DNA from: Ignavibacteria bacterium
Lineage (GTDB): Bacteria; Bacteroidota; Ignavibacteria; Tepidaquicellales; Tepidaquicellaceae
NCBI GenBank assembly: GCA_041649015.1
Contig: JBAZNU010000001.1
Location: 659,920-723,919 of the forward strand
Length of the DNA: 64,000 nucleotides
Direction of reading: 5' to 3'
The notes under the pieces are model-generated. The model was not told the DNA's origin. It did not search any database and saw only the letters and a list, made by a program, of their open reading frames with translations. Positions 43,091 to 52,385 of this stretch are shown piece by piece. Numbering within the stretch: position 1 is the first letter of the stretch; every line of letters begins with the position of its first letter. The position numbers and the translations under genes were made by a program.

Positions 43091-44449
43091 ATGAAGAAAT
43101 TACCCTTCGAAAGACCTATTATTAAAAAACTCAATGTCGGAATATCAAATAAGTTTGGTTTAAGAACAGAGCTTGAACCAATCACGCATATTGACGACGT
43201 GTCTGTATCCGACCTCATAAAAGAACACGGTACACCCCTTTTTGTAATATCTGAAAATACCTTGCGCAACACAATACACGAAGCAAAACGAGCTTTTGAA
43301 ACACGTTATCCCAAAGTACAGTTTGCATGGTCATATAAAACCAATTACCTTGATGCAGTATGCAGAGTATTCCATCAGGAAGGTTCATGGGCGGAAGTTG
43401 TTTCAAGGTTTGAGTACGATAAAGCCCTTTCGAATGGTGTTGACGGTTCCAAAATAATTTTTAACGGACCCGATAAAACAGAAGACGACCTCAAGGTCGC
43501 ATCAGCTAACGGCTCACTTATTCATGTTGACCATTTTGACGAGTTGTATATGCTTGTCGATATTGCAAAAGATATGGACAAAAAACCAAAGATTGCAATC
43601 CGTGTAAACATGGATACAGGGGTGCATCCGCAGTGGGACAGGTTCGGTTTCAACTTTGAAAACGGAGAAGCATGGGAAGCAATAAATAAAATAATGACAT
43701 CTAAAAAACTTGAATTTGTCGGGATTCATACTCACATCGGTACGTTTATGCTTACTGCAAGTGCTTACGATGTCGCAGCAACAAAACTCGCAAAGCTTGC
43801 TTATGATTTCAAAAAGAAATATAATTCAAATATAAGTTACATAGACTTAGGTGGTGGTTTTGCATCGCACAACACTCTTAAAGGTGCCTACCTGACAGGT
43901 AAAGATACAGCCCCTTCTTTTGATGATTACGCTGAAGCCATAACAAACGCTCTTATTAATTCACAGCTTGACCACGATGAAATGCCGCTGCTGATTCTCG
44001 AAACGGGTAGAGCCTTAATAGATGCAGCAGGTTATCTTCTCGGGACGGTTATCGCAAACAAGAAACTATCAGACGGCAGACGTTCAACAATAGTAAATTT
44101 TGGCGTAAATATTCTGTTCACAGCTTTCTGGTATGAACATCAGATAAATCCCGAGAAAGAATTCTCGCAGAACTCTGAAACCACAACTATATTTGGACCG
44201 TTGTGCATGAATATTGACCAGATTCGCGACTCAATTCAACTGCCCCCTCTGAAAAAAGACGATAATGTTGTAGTTAGCAGCGTCGGCGCTTATAACATGA
44301 CACAGTGGATGCAGTTTATAACATTAAGACCCAAAGTTGTTTTGATTGATACAAACAGCGGCGTACACGTGATAAGGGATAACGAAACCAATAAAACTAT
44401 AACGGCTCTTGAATCTATACCACAACATCTTGAAAAAATAAACCTGTAA
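43091..44449 (+). CDS. PLP-dependent decarboxylase, LysA/ornithine-decarboxylase fold
   Basis: 452 residues of the alanine-racemase-type fold III PLP decarboxylases. The lysine that binds PLP is Lys83 in AWSYKTN. Other landmarks are VGIHTHIGTF, the phosphate-binding DLGGGF, ETGRALIDAAGYLLGTV, and FGPLCMNID with the Cys expected near the second active site. The family includes diaminopimelate, arginine and D-ornithine/lysine decarboxylases; the sequence does not settle the substrate. It has a longer N-terminal extension (1-40) than LysA. The setting with an ATP-grasp ligase suggests it makes or trims an amino acid or amine that the ligase uses. The next start (TTG) follows one base after its stop. 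Confidence 0.9.
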   Translation: MKKLPFERPIIKKLNVGISNKFGLRTELEPITHIDDVSVSDLIKEHGTPLFVISENTLRNTIHEAKRAFETRYPKVQFAWSYKTNYLDAVCRVFHQEGSWAEVVSRFEYDKALSNGVDGSKIIFNGPDKTEDDLKVASANGSLIHVDHFDELYMLVDIAKDMDKKPKIAIRVNMDTGVHPQWDRFGFNFENGEAWEAINKIMTSKKLEFVGIHTHIGTFMLTASAYDVAATKLAKLAYDFKKKYNSNISYIDLGGGFASHNTLKGAYLTGKDTAPSFDDYAEAITNALINSQLDHDEMPLLILETGRALIDAAGYLLGTVIANKKLSDGRRSTIVNFGVNILFTAFWYEHQINPEKEFSQNSETTTIFGPLCMNIDQIRDSIQLPPLKKDDNVVVSSVGAYNMTQWMQFITLRPKVVLIDTNSGVHVIRDNETNKTITALESIPQHLEKINL

Positions 44450-44450
44450 T

Positions 44451-46628
44451 TTGAGGTTAGTTAAAAGCATATTAAACAGTTACTCAATAGTTTTCTTTTC
44501 AGATAAACTATTCTTTGCAGGTTTATTACTGATAACATCTTTCTTCGATTATTTTGCAGGGCTCTGCGGACTTATATCGGTTATAACCGCATACATAGTC
44601 GCAGAAAGTCTTGGATATGACAAACATAAAATCGAAAAAGGATATTATGGTTTTAACAGCCTGCTTGCAGGGCTTGGCATTGGTTTGCAGTATCAGTCCA
44701 ACTGGGCAGTTCTGTTAATTGTAGTTCTTGCATCTATACTTGCCTTTTTTGTTACCATTACTTTTGAAAACTTTCTAGCCAAATATGCTCTTCCATACTT
44801 AAGTCTTCCGTTTCTTGTTGCTTACTGGGTGGTTACGCTTGTCGGGCGCGACCTCAATATATTAGGCCTTAGCGGCAGAGGTGTTTTCATTCTTAATGAC
44901 CTTTATATGGTTGGCGGAAACTGGCTGCTTGAAGTTTATGAATGGTGGAATAGTATCATCATTATTCCCTCTGTGAAAGTTTATTTTCTCTCTCTAGGGG
45001 CAATAATTTTTCAGTATAATGTTCTTGCGGGTATTATTATTGCAATAGGTATTCTCTATTATTCACGCATAGCCTTCTCTCTTTCACTAATAGGCTTTTA
45101 TTCCGCTTATTTGTTTTACCAATTGCTCCAGATAAATATTACAGAAACAACTTATGCTTACATAGGTTTCAATTATATTCTTACCGCTATTGCTATAGGT
45201 GGATATTTTCTCGTACCCTCATGGCGCTCTTATCTATGGACGTTAATACTCATGCCGCTTACCGTCTTGGTATCATATAGTTTTAGCAATATTTTCTCAA
45301 ACTTTGGATTACATATTTATTCACTGCCATTTAATATTATCGTACTTTTATTCCTCTTTGTTATCAAATCAAGGTTTACAAAGAAAGAGGGATTAACAGA
45401 GGTTGCTATTCAGCAGAACTCACCAGAGAACAACCTGTATTCTTTCCTTAACAATAATTTCCGTTTCAGAGATTACAGATATTATCCCGTACGACTTCCC
45501 TTTTTCGGAGAGTGGAATGTTTCGCAGGCACATAGCGGTGATATCACACATAAACACAAATGGAAACATGCATGGGATTTTGTAATTAAAGATTCCCTTG
45601 GAAACACGTACCGCAATCTTGGCGAAAAGCTTGAAGATTATTATTGTTATAATAAAGCTATTCTGTCTCCTGCCGATGGTTATGTAGAGAAAATAATTGA
45701 TGGCATTCCTGATAATGATATCGGAGACGTGAACATTGAAGATAATTGGGGAAATACGATTATAATAAAACATGGTACTGATTTTTATTCTAAAATATGC
45801 CATATAAAACCCGGCTCATTTAAGGTTCAACTGGGTGAGTTTGTAAAAGCAGGTCAGATTATTGCCAGTTGCGGTAACTCAGGAAGATCACCCGAACCGC
45901 ATCTGCATTTCCAGTTTCAGAGTGTGCCGTTTATTAATGGTGAAACCATTGATTATCCCATAACACAATATATTCTTAAAACTCCCGGTGGACTTGTTTA
46001 CAAAGCCAATAAGAAACCGGAGCTTAACGATATTGTATCAAACATAGAAGTTAATTCTATCTTACGGGAAGGATTTCATCTTATACCCGGACAGGAAATT
46101 AAGTTTGAAACAGAAAATAACGGAAGAAAAGAAATAATAGTATGGGAAGTGTACACTAACATCTATAACCGTTCATATGTCTATTGTAAAAATTCTAAAG
46201 CAGTAGCATACTTCCATAACGACGGTCGCGTGTTTTACTTCTACGATTTTTCAGGCGACAAAAAGTCACTGCTTTATTTTTTCTTCCTTGCTGCATATAA
46301 AGTACCGCTCGGATACTATCAGGATATGAGCATTGAAGATACCCCAGCTTTGCATATCGTTTACAGTAAACTTGGATTGCTGCTGCAGGATTTCATTGCA
46401 CCGTTCTACATATTCCTTAAATCACAGTATAAAATTACTTATTTTAAGATTGACGACATTCTTCACGCAAACGAGATAACGTTAAGTTCTGAAATTGATA
46501 ACTATTTCCTAAATTTTAAAACAGTTAAACAGAGGTTCTTTATTACTCTGACAAGAGAGGGAATTTCTAAAATAAAGATACAATTCAAAAATAAAATAAT
46601 TACAGCTAATTGTATAAAAGAGGATTAA
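44451..46628 (+). CDS. Urea-transporter-like membrane domain fused to an M23 peptidase domain
   Basis: 725 residues. Residues 1 to about 310 are hydrophobic with roughly ten helices and match the urea transporter family (FFAGLLLITSFFD, GYYGFNSLLAGLGIG, YLSLPFLVAYW). From about 355 follows a periplasmic M23/LysM-type metallopeptidase domain with zinc ligands in KHAWDF (His373, Asp376) and SPEPHLHFQF, and the Cys-His-Ile segment KICHIKPG in place of the usual TxYAHL. Residues from about 505 to the end have no recognised domain. The start is TTG at 44451. A urea transporter tied to a peptidoglycan-peptidase fold is unusual. It overlaps the next gene by 19 bases. Confidence 0.85.
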   Translation: MRLVKSILNSYSIVFFSDKLFFAGLLLITSFFDYFAGLCGLISVITAYIVAESLGYDKHKIEKGYYGFNSLLAGLGIGLQYQSNWAVLLIVVLASILAFFVTITFENFLAKYALPYLSLPFLVAYWVVTLVGRDLNILGLSGRGVFILNDLYMVGGNWLLEVYEWWNSIIIIPSVKVYFLSLGAIIFQYNVLAGIIIAIGILYYSRIAFSLSLIGFYSAYLFYQLLQINITETTYAYIGFNYILTAIAIGGYFLVPSWRSYLWTLILMPLTVLVSYSFSNIFSNFGLHIYSLPFNIIVLLFLFVIKSRFTKKEGLTEVAIQQNSPENNLYSFLNNNFRFRDYRYYPVRLPFFGEWNVSQAHSGDITHKHKWKHAWDFVIKDSLGNTYRNLGEKLEDYYCYNKAILSPADGYVEKIIDGIPDNDIGDVNIEDNWGNTIIIKHGTDFYSKICHIKPGSFKVQLGEFVKAGQIIASCGNSGRSPEPHLHFQFQSVPFINGETIDYPITQYILKTPGGLVYKANKKPELNDIVSNIEVNSILREGFHLIPGQEIKFETENNGRKEIIVWEVYTNIYNRSYVYCKNSKAVAYFHNDGRVFYFYDFSGDKKSLLYFFFLAAYKVPLGYYQDMSIEDTPALHIVYSKLGLLLQDFIAPFYIFLKSQYKITYFKIDDILHANEITLSSEIDNYFLNFKTVKQRFFITLTREGISKIKIQFKNKIITANCIKED

Positions 46629-47974
46629 TAATATTACTGTTTTTGCTGTTATCTGTTTCTGCTTTTGCTCAGATTACAGAAGAGGCAAAACAAGTTGATA
46701 TTCAAACTTATGACCTTTACACACGCGCTATATGGGACGAGCTTATAGACGTAGGAAATAAAGCTTTAGACTCGGGTATAGATTTTTACTATCTCAGGAT
46801 GCGTCTTGGGATTGCATACTATAGTCTAAACAACTATATGTCAGCAGCAGAACATTTTAAACTGGCTCTCGAATATGTTCCAAAAGATCCCGCCGCCTAC
46901 GAATATCTTTACTGGAGTCTTGTTTATTCGGGCAGGGACAGGGAATCACGACTGCTTGCGTCGGAAATGCCTGAAAAGCTAAAGTCTGACATTAAAGCAG
47001 CACCCGAAAAAGTGGTTAAAGATTTTTACACTGAAGGTGGTTTAATGTTCAACGGAGATTATAAAGAAAATCCTTACAGCGGGTTTGGCACTGATACATT
47101 AATTTATGGTGAACAAAAGCCTGATAAAAAGTCGAGTTATATAAGTCTTAATTTTAACATCATCCCATGGAAAAGACTTACAATATTTACAGGCTATAAT
47201 AACATAAATATCACAAGCAACAAAAAGATTGTTTCAATAGGTAACGCCCCTGAAAACTTTGAAGTAAATACCATTCAAAATGAATTTTATTTTAATGCCG
47301 GTGTCTATACCGGCAAAGGTTTTACGCTCAGCGGTATTCTTCATTATCTGAACGTGAAAGTTAATGATGTAAGTGCGGCAGTGAACAAATCAACCGGCGG
47401 TATCACATACACAAAGACATCAAACACTCTTAATGATTATGTCGGACTTATATCTATTGAAAAATCTTTAAATCACTTTAAACTGCTTCTTGGCAATTCT
47501 TATTCTCACCTGAACAAAGCAAAACAAATTCAAAACGGTCTTACTGTGGCGTATTTCCCTCTTGGCAATCTTGATTTATATTCCGTTACCGATCTTGTAG
47601 TGCATTCAGAGAACAAAGAAGACACAATATTAAATCCATCCGGCAGTTATCTTACGCGTGGTATAATTAAACAAAAATTTGGAGTTAAGGTTGTTGACAA
47701 ACTCTGGCTTGAAGCATTCTATATGTTTGGTAATGCTGAAAATTATCATGAAGACAATGCTTATGTAGTATTCAATTCAGTAAACGTAATGAACAACCGC
47801 TTTGGCATTAATCTTATATCCCCGATTACTCCTAACTTGCAGCTTTCGCTTAGGTATCAGTTTTACAAACAGGATGTTCAGGAGCTTGTTTACGAAACAT
47901 CAACAACATATAAATTTATAGAAAAACCAAATTCGTTTCATAAAATTATAGGAAGCATAAAATGGACATTTTAA
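46610..47974 (+). CDS. TPR plus outer-membrane beta-barrel protein
   Basis: 454 residues. A signal peptide (1-21, ending AFAQ) is followed by a tetratricopeptide-like region (about 25-125, with AIWDELIDVGNKAL and YNYMSAAEHFKLALEYVPKDPAAYEY-like helices). The remaining 330 residues alternate in short amphipathic strands (FNIIPWKRLTIFTGYNNINITSN, GINLISPITPNLQLSLRYQF) and end in Phe (GSIKWTF), as outer-membrane barrels do. It probably reaches the outer membrane with a periplasmic TPR neck. The start is TTG, within the end of the preceding gene. It overlaps the next gene by 13 bases. Confidence 0.82.
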   Translation: MYKRGLIILLFLLLSVSAFAQITEEAKQVDIQTYDLYTRAIWDELIDVGNKALDSGIDFYYLRMRLGIAYYSLNNYMSAAEHFKLALEYVPKDPAAYEYLYWSLVYSGRDRESRLLASEMPEKLKSDIKAAPEKVVKDFYTEGGLMFNGDYKENPYSGFGTDTLIYGEQKPDKKSSYISLNFNIIPWKRLTIFTGYNNINITSNKKIVSIGNAPENFEVNTIQNEFYFNAGVYTGKGFTLSGILHYLNVKVNDVSAAVNKSTGGITYTKTSNTLNDYVGLISIEKSLNHFKLLLGNSYSHLNKAKQIQNGLTVAYFPLGNLDLYSVTDLVVHSENKEDTILNPSGSYLTRGIIKQKFGVKVVDKLWLEAFYMFGNAENYHEDNAYVVFNSVNVMNNRFGINLISPITPNLQLSLRYQFYKQDVQELVYETSTTYKFIEKPNSFHKIIGSIKWTF

Positions 47975-48609
47975 AGTTTAAAATTACACTAGTATTATTC
48001 ATAACAACCCTGTTATTTACAACCCAGGTGTTTTCGCAATACAGTCCTGCACCCGGAGATGATGTAAGGAAAGCTTTTAAAGAAAGTTACAAGCAAGAGA
48101 AAAACGGAAAAATCACAAAAGCAATAGATGTTCTAAAAAAGGTTTACAGCAACAGCAGTTATGAAATAAACCTGCGCCTTGGTTATTTAAGCAACCTAAA
48201 CAAACAGTACCGCGAATCCATTTATTATTATAGTACTGCTATCGGACTGATGCCAATGTCGGTTGAAGCGAGGATGGGTCTGGCAAATCCTGTTGCTGCC
48301 ATTGAGGACTGGACAACTTTAGAAAATAACTATAATGACATATTAAAAATCGACCCGAACAACTCACAGGTAAATTATAATCTCGGAATGATGTTCTATT
48401 ATCGTGAAGATTATAACGGAGCTTTAAAATACATTGAGAAAACAGCCAACATGTATCCGTTTGATTACTATTCCGTTCTTATGCTCGGTTGGACTAATCT
48501 TAGACTCGGAAGAGCACGCGAAGCAGAGATTCTTTTCAACAAAGTACTATTGATAGTACCCGACGATTCATCGGCATTAGAAGGTTTAGGGCTCCTGAAG
48601 AAGAAATAA
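47962..48609 (+). CDS. Periplasmic TPR-repeat protein
   Basis: 215 residues with a signal peptide (1-25, ending QVFSQ) and four to five tetratricopeptide repeats (e.g. AFKESYKQEKNGKITKAIDVL, NYNLGMMFYYREDYNGALKYIE, LMLGWTNLRLGRAREAEILF). TPR proteins act as scaffolds for protein complexes. It is the last gene of the six-gene run starting at 41790, translationally overlapped with the barrel protein before it. A hairpin at 48646-48670 may end the transcript. Confidence 0.85.
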   Translation: MDILKFKITLVLFITTLLFTTQVFSQYSPAPGDDVRKAFKESYKQEKNGKITKAIDVLKKVYSNSSYEINLRLGYLSNLNKQYRESIYYYSTAIGLMPMSVEARMGLANPVAAIEDWTTLENNYNDILKIDPNNSQVNYNLGMMFYYREDYNGALKYIEKTANMYPFDYYSVLMLGWTNLRLGRAREAEILFNKVLLIVPDDSSALEGLGLLKKK

Positions 48610-48645
48610 AACACTGGAATTTCAACAGATTTCAAACAATAATCT

Positions 48646-48672
48646 AAGGCAGCACAAAACATACTGCCTTTT
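48646..48672 (+). terminator. Possible terminator of the PqqD/ATP-grasp operon
   Basis: aaggcag (48646-48652) pairs with ctgcctt (48664-48670) around an 11-base loop, followed by only a short T run. It lies 37 bases after the TPR gene. Confidence 0.55.
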
Positions 48673-48812
48673 GCAATCTACCTTAATTTTGCATTGAAGA
48701 AACCGCATAGAGTGCGTATTTTTGTATAATATAATAATGTACAATTTGCGTTTTCCCACATATCAAGATTCGTAAATTATACACAGAAATAAATTACCGG
48801 AGGCGATTTAAA

Positions 48813-48899
48813 ATGCTTAGCAAGAATCGAAATTACAAAAAAGCCTTAAAACTTTTTCGGATATCTTTTTCCCAAATCAAAAATTCACTACTCACATGA
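48813..48899 (+). CDS. 28-residue leader ORF coupled to hdrC
   Basis: A short frame starts at ATG 48813 and ends in the TGA of ATGA at 48897-48899, overlapping the hdrC start codon by 4 bases in another frame. A strong ccggagg Shine-Dalgarno lies 8 bases before its ATG, while hdrC has no comparable site of its own. The predicted peptide is very basic (MLSKNRNYKKALKLFR, then polar residues to LLT) with five Lys among 28 residues. The layout suggests that ribosomes reach hdrC by re-initiation after translating this leader. It may be an attenuation or coupling peptide, or simply a decoy frame. Confidence 0.5.
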   Translation: MLSKNRNYKKALKLFRISFSQIKNSLLT

Positions 48900-49438
48900 C
48901 TACGCATAATCACGTACATACAATAGCAGACGACATCAAGGACAAAACTTTTCAGGATGTGAGTTTGTGCTATCAGTGCGGCAAATGTTCTGCAGGTTGT
49001 CCAGTAAGATACTACATGGATATAGCTCCTAATAAAGTTGTGCGTCTAATACAGCTTGGTTTTTACGAAGAAGCTCTAAAGTCAACGACACCATGGCTCT
49101 GTGCGGGATGTATGACATGCTCGTCAAGATGCCCCCAGGAATTCGACCTTGCAAAGTTTATGGATGCTGTAAGAGAAATTGCTCTTGAAAAAGGAGTAGA
49201 AGTTAAATCAAAAGACATAATAAAATTTCACAAAGCATTCCTGAACCAGATTGAAAGTCATGGCCGGGCTTTTGAAGTAGGCCTTGTTGCAGAATACAAA
49301 CTGAAAACAATGAACCTGTTGCAGGATGTGGACTCCTCGCCTGGCATGTTCATGAAAGGGAAGTTAAAGCTATTCCCGCATAATATTAAGAATAAAGAAT
49401 CCGTTAAAAAGATATTTAAAAAGACGGCTAATAAATAA
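48896..49438 (+). CDS. hdrC: Heterodisulfide reductase-like subunit C
   Basis: 180 residues with two 4Fe-4S motifs, CYQCGKCSAGCP (25-36) and CAGCMTCSSRCP (about 70-81), the defining pattern of HdrC. It passes electrons between the flavin subunit HdrA and the catalytic HdrB. It is soluble, with no membrane helix, unlike HdrE-linked systems. It is first in a seven-gene run hdrC-hdrB-hdrA-flxD-flxC-flxB-flxA, the exact reverse of the flxABCD-hdrABC order described in Desulfovibrio. It has a coupled leader ORF upstream. Confidence 0.92.
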   Translation: MTTHNHVHTIADDIKDKTFQDVSLCYQCGKCSAGCPVRYYMDIAPNKVVRLIQLGFYEEALKSTTPWLCAGCMTCSSRCPQEFDLAKFMDAVREIALEKGVEVKSKDIIKFHKAFLNQIESHGRAFEVGLVAEYKLKTMNLLQDVDSSPGMFMKGKLKLFPHNIKNKESVKKIFKKTANK

Positions 49439-49450
49439 TTTTAAACCTCA

Positions 49451-50338
49451 ATGGAAGCAAATTTGAAAGTAGGATATTTCCCCGGTTGTTCTCAGACCGG
49501 TACAGCAAAAGAGTACGATATTTCACTGAGAAAGGTAGTGGAAAAACTCGGAACATCATTCGACGAGTTAAAGGATTGGTCATGCTGCGGTGCAACATCT
49601 GCACACGTAACAAATCATCAGCTTTCCAATGCTTTAGCAATGCGTAACATAATGATTGCACAACAGCAGGGAATTGATGAAATGGTCGCACCATGCGCCG
49701 CCTGTTATAACAGGCTTGTTCTTTCTCAGCATGAAACAAACAGTCACCCGGATGTAAAAGCAAAAGTAGAATCTATTCTTGAGACAAAGTTTAATAAAGA
49801 TGTAAAGGTCATGAACCTTCTTGAACTCTTTATGAAGATAGGTCTTGAAAAGATTAAAGAGAACCGCAAGATTGAACTCAAAGGATTAAATGTTGCTTGC
49901 TATTACGGATGTCTTCTTGTGCGTCCATCAGATATTACTAAGTTCGACGATTCCGAACATCCCGAATCTATGGAAAAAGTTGTTGAAATGACAGGTGCCA
50001 AAACTATCGACTGGAACTATAAAGTTGAATGCTGCGGTGCCGCACATTCAATCGCAAGAAGAGACATAGTCTTAGACCTTTCACAAAAGATTATTGACGA
50101 CGCGAGGAAACATGGAGCAAACATAATGGTTGTTGCATGTCCGATGTGCCACACGAATCTTGACATGCGTCAAACAGCGATGAAGCGCGTATATCCTGAA
50201 CATAAGGACTTTCCCGTGCTTTATTTAACGGAGCTTATAGGTCTGGCGCTTGGATTGGATGAAAAAGAACTTGGAATAGACCTGCACACAATAAAATTTA
50301 ACTATAAAGAACTTGTTGCCGAAGAAGCAACAGTATAA
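49451..50338 (+). CDS. hdrB: Heterodisulfide reductase-like subunit B
   Basis: 295 residues with the two CCG cysteine-rich domains of HdrB: first GYFPGCSQ with SCCGAT and APCAACYNR, second CYYGCLL with ECCGAAHS and ACPMCHTN. These Cys clusters bind the noncubane 4Fe-4S centres that reduce disulfides. The physiological disulfide here is unknown, since CoM-S-S-CoB does not exist in bacteria; DsrC or a small thiol is a candidate. It lies 12 bases after hdrC and 19 before hdrA. Confidence 0.92.
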   Translation: MEANLKVGYFPGCSQTGTAKEYDISLRKVVEKLGTSFDELKDWSCCGATSAHVTNHQLSNALAMRNIMIAQQQGIDEMVAPCAACYNRLVLSQHETNSHPDVKAKVESILETKFNKDVKVMNLLELFMKIGLEKIKENRKIELKGLNVACYYGCLLVRPSDITKFDDSEHPESMEKVVEMTGAKTIDWNYKVECCGAAHSIARRDIVLDLSQKIIDDARKHGANIMVVACPMCHTNLDMRQTAMKRVYPEHKDFPVLYLTELIGLALGLDEKELGIDLHTIKFNYKELVAEEATV

Positions 50339-50357
50339 AAATACGGAGTTGTAATAT

Positions 50358-52355
50358 ATGAAAATAGGAGTTTTTATATGTCATTGCGGAGAGAACATAG
50401 GCAGAACAGTTGATTGTCCGCGTGTTGCAAAAGCCTGCGAATGGCTTCCCGGGGTTGAAGTATCGATAGACTACAAGTATATGTGTTCAGACCCGGGACA
50501 GAATATGATTAAGAAAGAAATAATCGACAAAAAACTTGACGCTATAGTCGTCGGTTCATGCTCCCCTCACATGCACGAAAAAACCTTCCGCAAAGCTGCA
50601 GTCGCAGCAGGGATTAATCCTTTCCTCGTTGAAATAGCAAACCTCAGAGAACACTGTTCATGGGTGCACGATGATATTGAAATGGCGACAGACAAAGCAA
50701 TTGACCTTGTACGTATGTCAGTTGAAAAAGTAAAACGCAATCAGCCGCTTACGACGATTGAAGTACCCGTTACGAAGAGGACGCTTGTTATCGGCGGCGG
50801 TATAGCAGGTATTCAGGCAGCTCTTGACGTTGCCAATGCGGGTTACGAAGTTGTATTAGTTGAGAAAGAGCCTTCGATAGGCGGACACATGAGCCAGCTA
50901 TCGGAGACATTCCCGACGCTTGACTGTTCTCAGTGTATATTAACCCCGCGCATGGTTGAAGTATATCAGCATCCGAAGATTAAACTGATGACATATTCCG
51001 AGGTAGAAAAAGTTGAAGGATTCATCGGCAATTTTTCTGTAACGATAAGAAAGAAAGCACGGCACATAGATGAAGAGAAATGCACGGGCTGCGGACTATG
51101 CATAACAAAATGTCCTATCAAGAAGAAAGCATACAATTCATTCGAAGAAAACCTTGCGTATCGTCCTGCTGTTTACGTACCCTTCCCACAGGCAGTACCA
51201 AACATACCTGTTATTGATGAAACGGTTTGCACATACTATAAAAACGGTAAGTGCAGCATGTGCGTGAAAGTATGCGGCCGAGAAGCTATTATGTTCGACC
51301 AACAGGATAAAATAGTCACGGAAGAAGTTGGTGCAATAATAATGGCAACGGGTTACAAGCTTTATGATATAAGCAAAAAACCTGATGAGTCTATTTATAA
51401 AGGTTACGGCGAATACGGATACGGAAAATACAAAGATGTAATTGACGGTTTACAGTTTGAAAGAATAGCCTCAGCATCAGGACCGACCGAGGGAGAGTTT
51501 AAGCGACCATCAGACGGCAAAGAGCCGAAGAAAATCGTATTCATACAATGTGTCGGTTCACGGGACGAATCGAAAGGATTCTCATACTGCAGCAAGATAT
51601 GCTGCATGTACACGGCAAAGCATGCAATGCTGTACAAGCATAAAGTACACGACGGTGAAGCATACGTATTCTACATGGACATCCGTTCGGGCGGAAAGAT
51701 GTACGATGAGTTTGTCCGCCGTGCGATAGAAGAAGACGGTGTAAAATACATCCGCGGACGTGTTTCAAAGATAACGGAAGAAAACGGAAAGTACATCGTT
51801 AAAGGCGAAGACACAATCGCGGGAATGCAAGTAACAATCGATGCTGACATGGTTGTACTCGCAACGGCAATGATAGCACAACCCGAAGCTTCAGAACTGG
51901 CGCAAACTGTAGGCATACCTTACGATAAACACGGATTCTACAACGAAGCACACCCCAAACTTCGTCCTATAGAAAGCACAACGGGCGGAGTGTTTCTTGC
52001 GGGTGCATGCCAGTCGCCGAAAGACATTCCCGAATCTGTCGCGATGGCATCGGCAGCCGCTGCAAAAACTCTGGTACTTTTCGGTTCTGATATTCTTGAA
52101 CGCGAGCCGGTTATTGCAAGGGTCAATGCTGACCTGTGTGCAGGGTGCTTTTACTGCAAGAAAGTTTGTCCTTACGGAGCAGTTGAAGTACGCGAAGTTA
52201 AAACACGCGACGGGGTAGTAATTAAGGAGATAGCATACGTAAACGAAGGACTATGCCAGGGATGCGGAACATGCACGGCTACATGCCCGTCCAAGTCAAT
52301 AGAGCTGGCAGGGTTCAACAACGAAGAAATCTTTGCACAGATAGCAGCATTATAA
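50358..52355 (+). CDS. hdrA: Heterodisulfide reductase-like subunit A (electron-bifurcating flavoprotein)
   Basis: 665 residues. The N-terminal domain (MKIGVFICHCGENIG ... CSPHMHEKTF) precedes the FAD Rossmann motif VIGGGIAGIQAAL (about 146-158) with GGHMSQLSETFPTLDCSQC. A first ferredoxin segment has CTGCGLCITKCP, followed by KNGKCSMCVKVCG. The C-terminal ferredoxin has CAGCFYCKKVCP and CQGCGTCTATCP. HdrA's FAD splits electron pairs between high- and low-potential acceptors, here with FlxD and the Flx subunits. Length and domain order are normal for a single HdrA. In methanogens Hdr works with MvhADG; here the MvhD-like FlxD follows 30 bases later. Confidence 0.94.
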   Translation: MKIGVFICHCGENIGRTVDCPRVAKACEWLPGVEVSIDYKYMCSDPGQNMIKKEIIDKKLDAIVVGSCSPHMHEKTFRKAAVAAGINPFLVEIANLREHCSWVHDDIEMATDKAIDLVRMSVEKVKRNQPLTTIEVPVTKRTLVIGGGIAGIQAALDVANAGYEVVLVEKEPSIGGHMSQLSETFPTLDCSQCILTPRMVEVYQHPKIKLMTYSEVEKVEGFIGNFSVTIRKKARHIDEEKCTGCGLCITKCPIKKKAYNSFEENLAYRPAVYVPFPQAVPNIPVIDETVCTYYKNGKCSMCVKVCGREAIMFDQQDKIVTEEVGAIIMATGYKLYDISKKPDESIYKGYGEYGYGKYKDVIDGLQFERIASASGPTEGEFKRPSDGKEPKKIVFIQCVGSRDESKGFSYCSKICCMYTAKHAMLYKHKVHDGEAYVFYMDIRSGGKMYDEFVRRAIEEDGVKYIRGRVSKITEENGKYIVKGEDTIAGMQVTIDADMVVLATAMIAQPEASELAQTVGIPYDKHGFYNEAHPKLRPIESTTGGVFLAGACQSPKDIPESVAMASAAAAKTLVLFGSDILEREPVIARVNADLCAGCFYCKKVCPYGAVEVREVKTRDGVVIKEIAYVNEGLCQGCGTCTATCPSKSIELAGFNNEEIFAQIAAL

Positions 52356-52385
52356 AATTTAAAAAGATAAAAGAATTAATATAAT

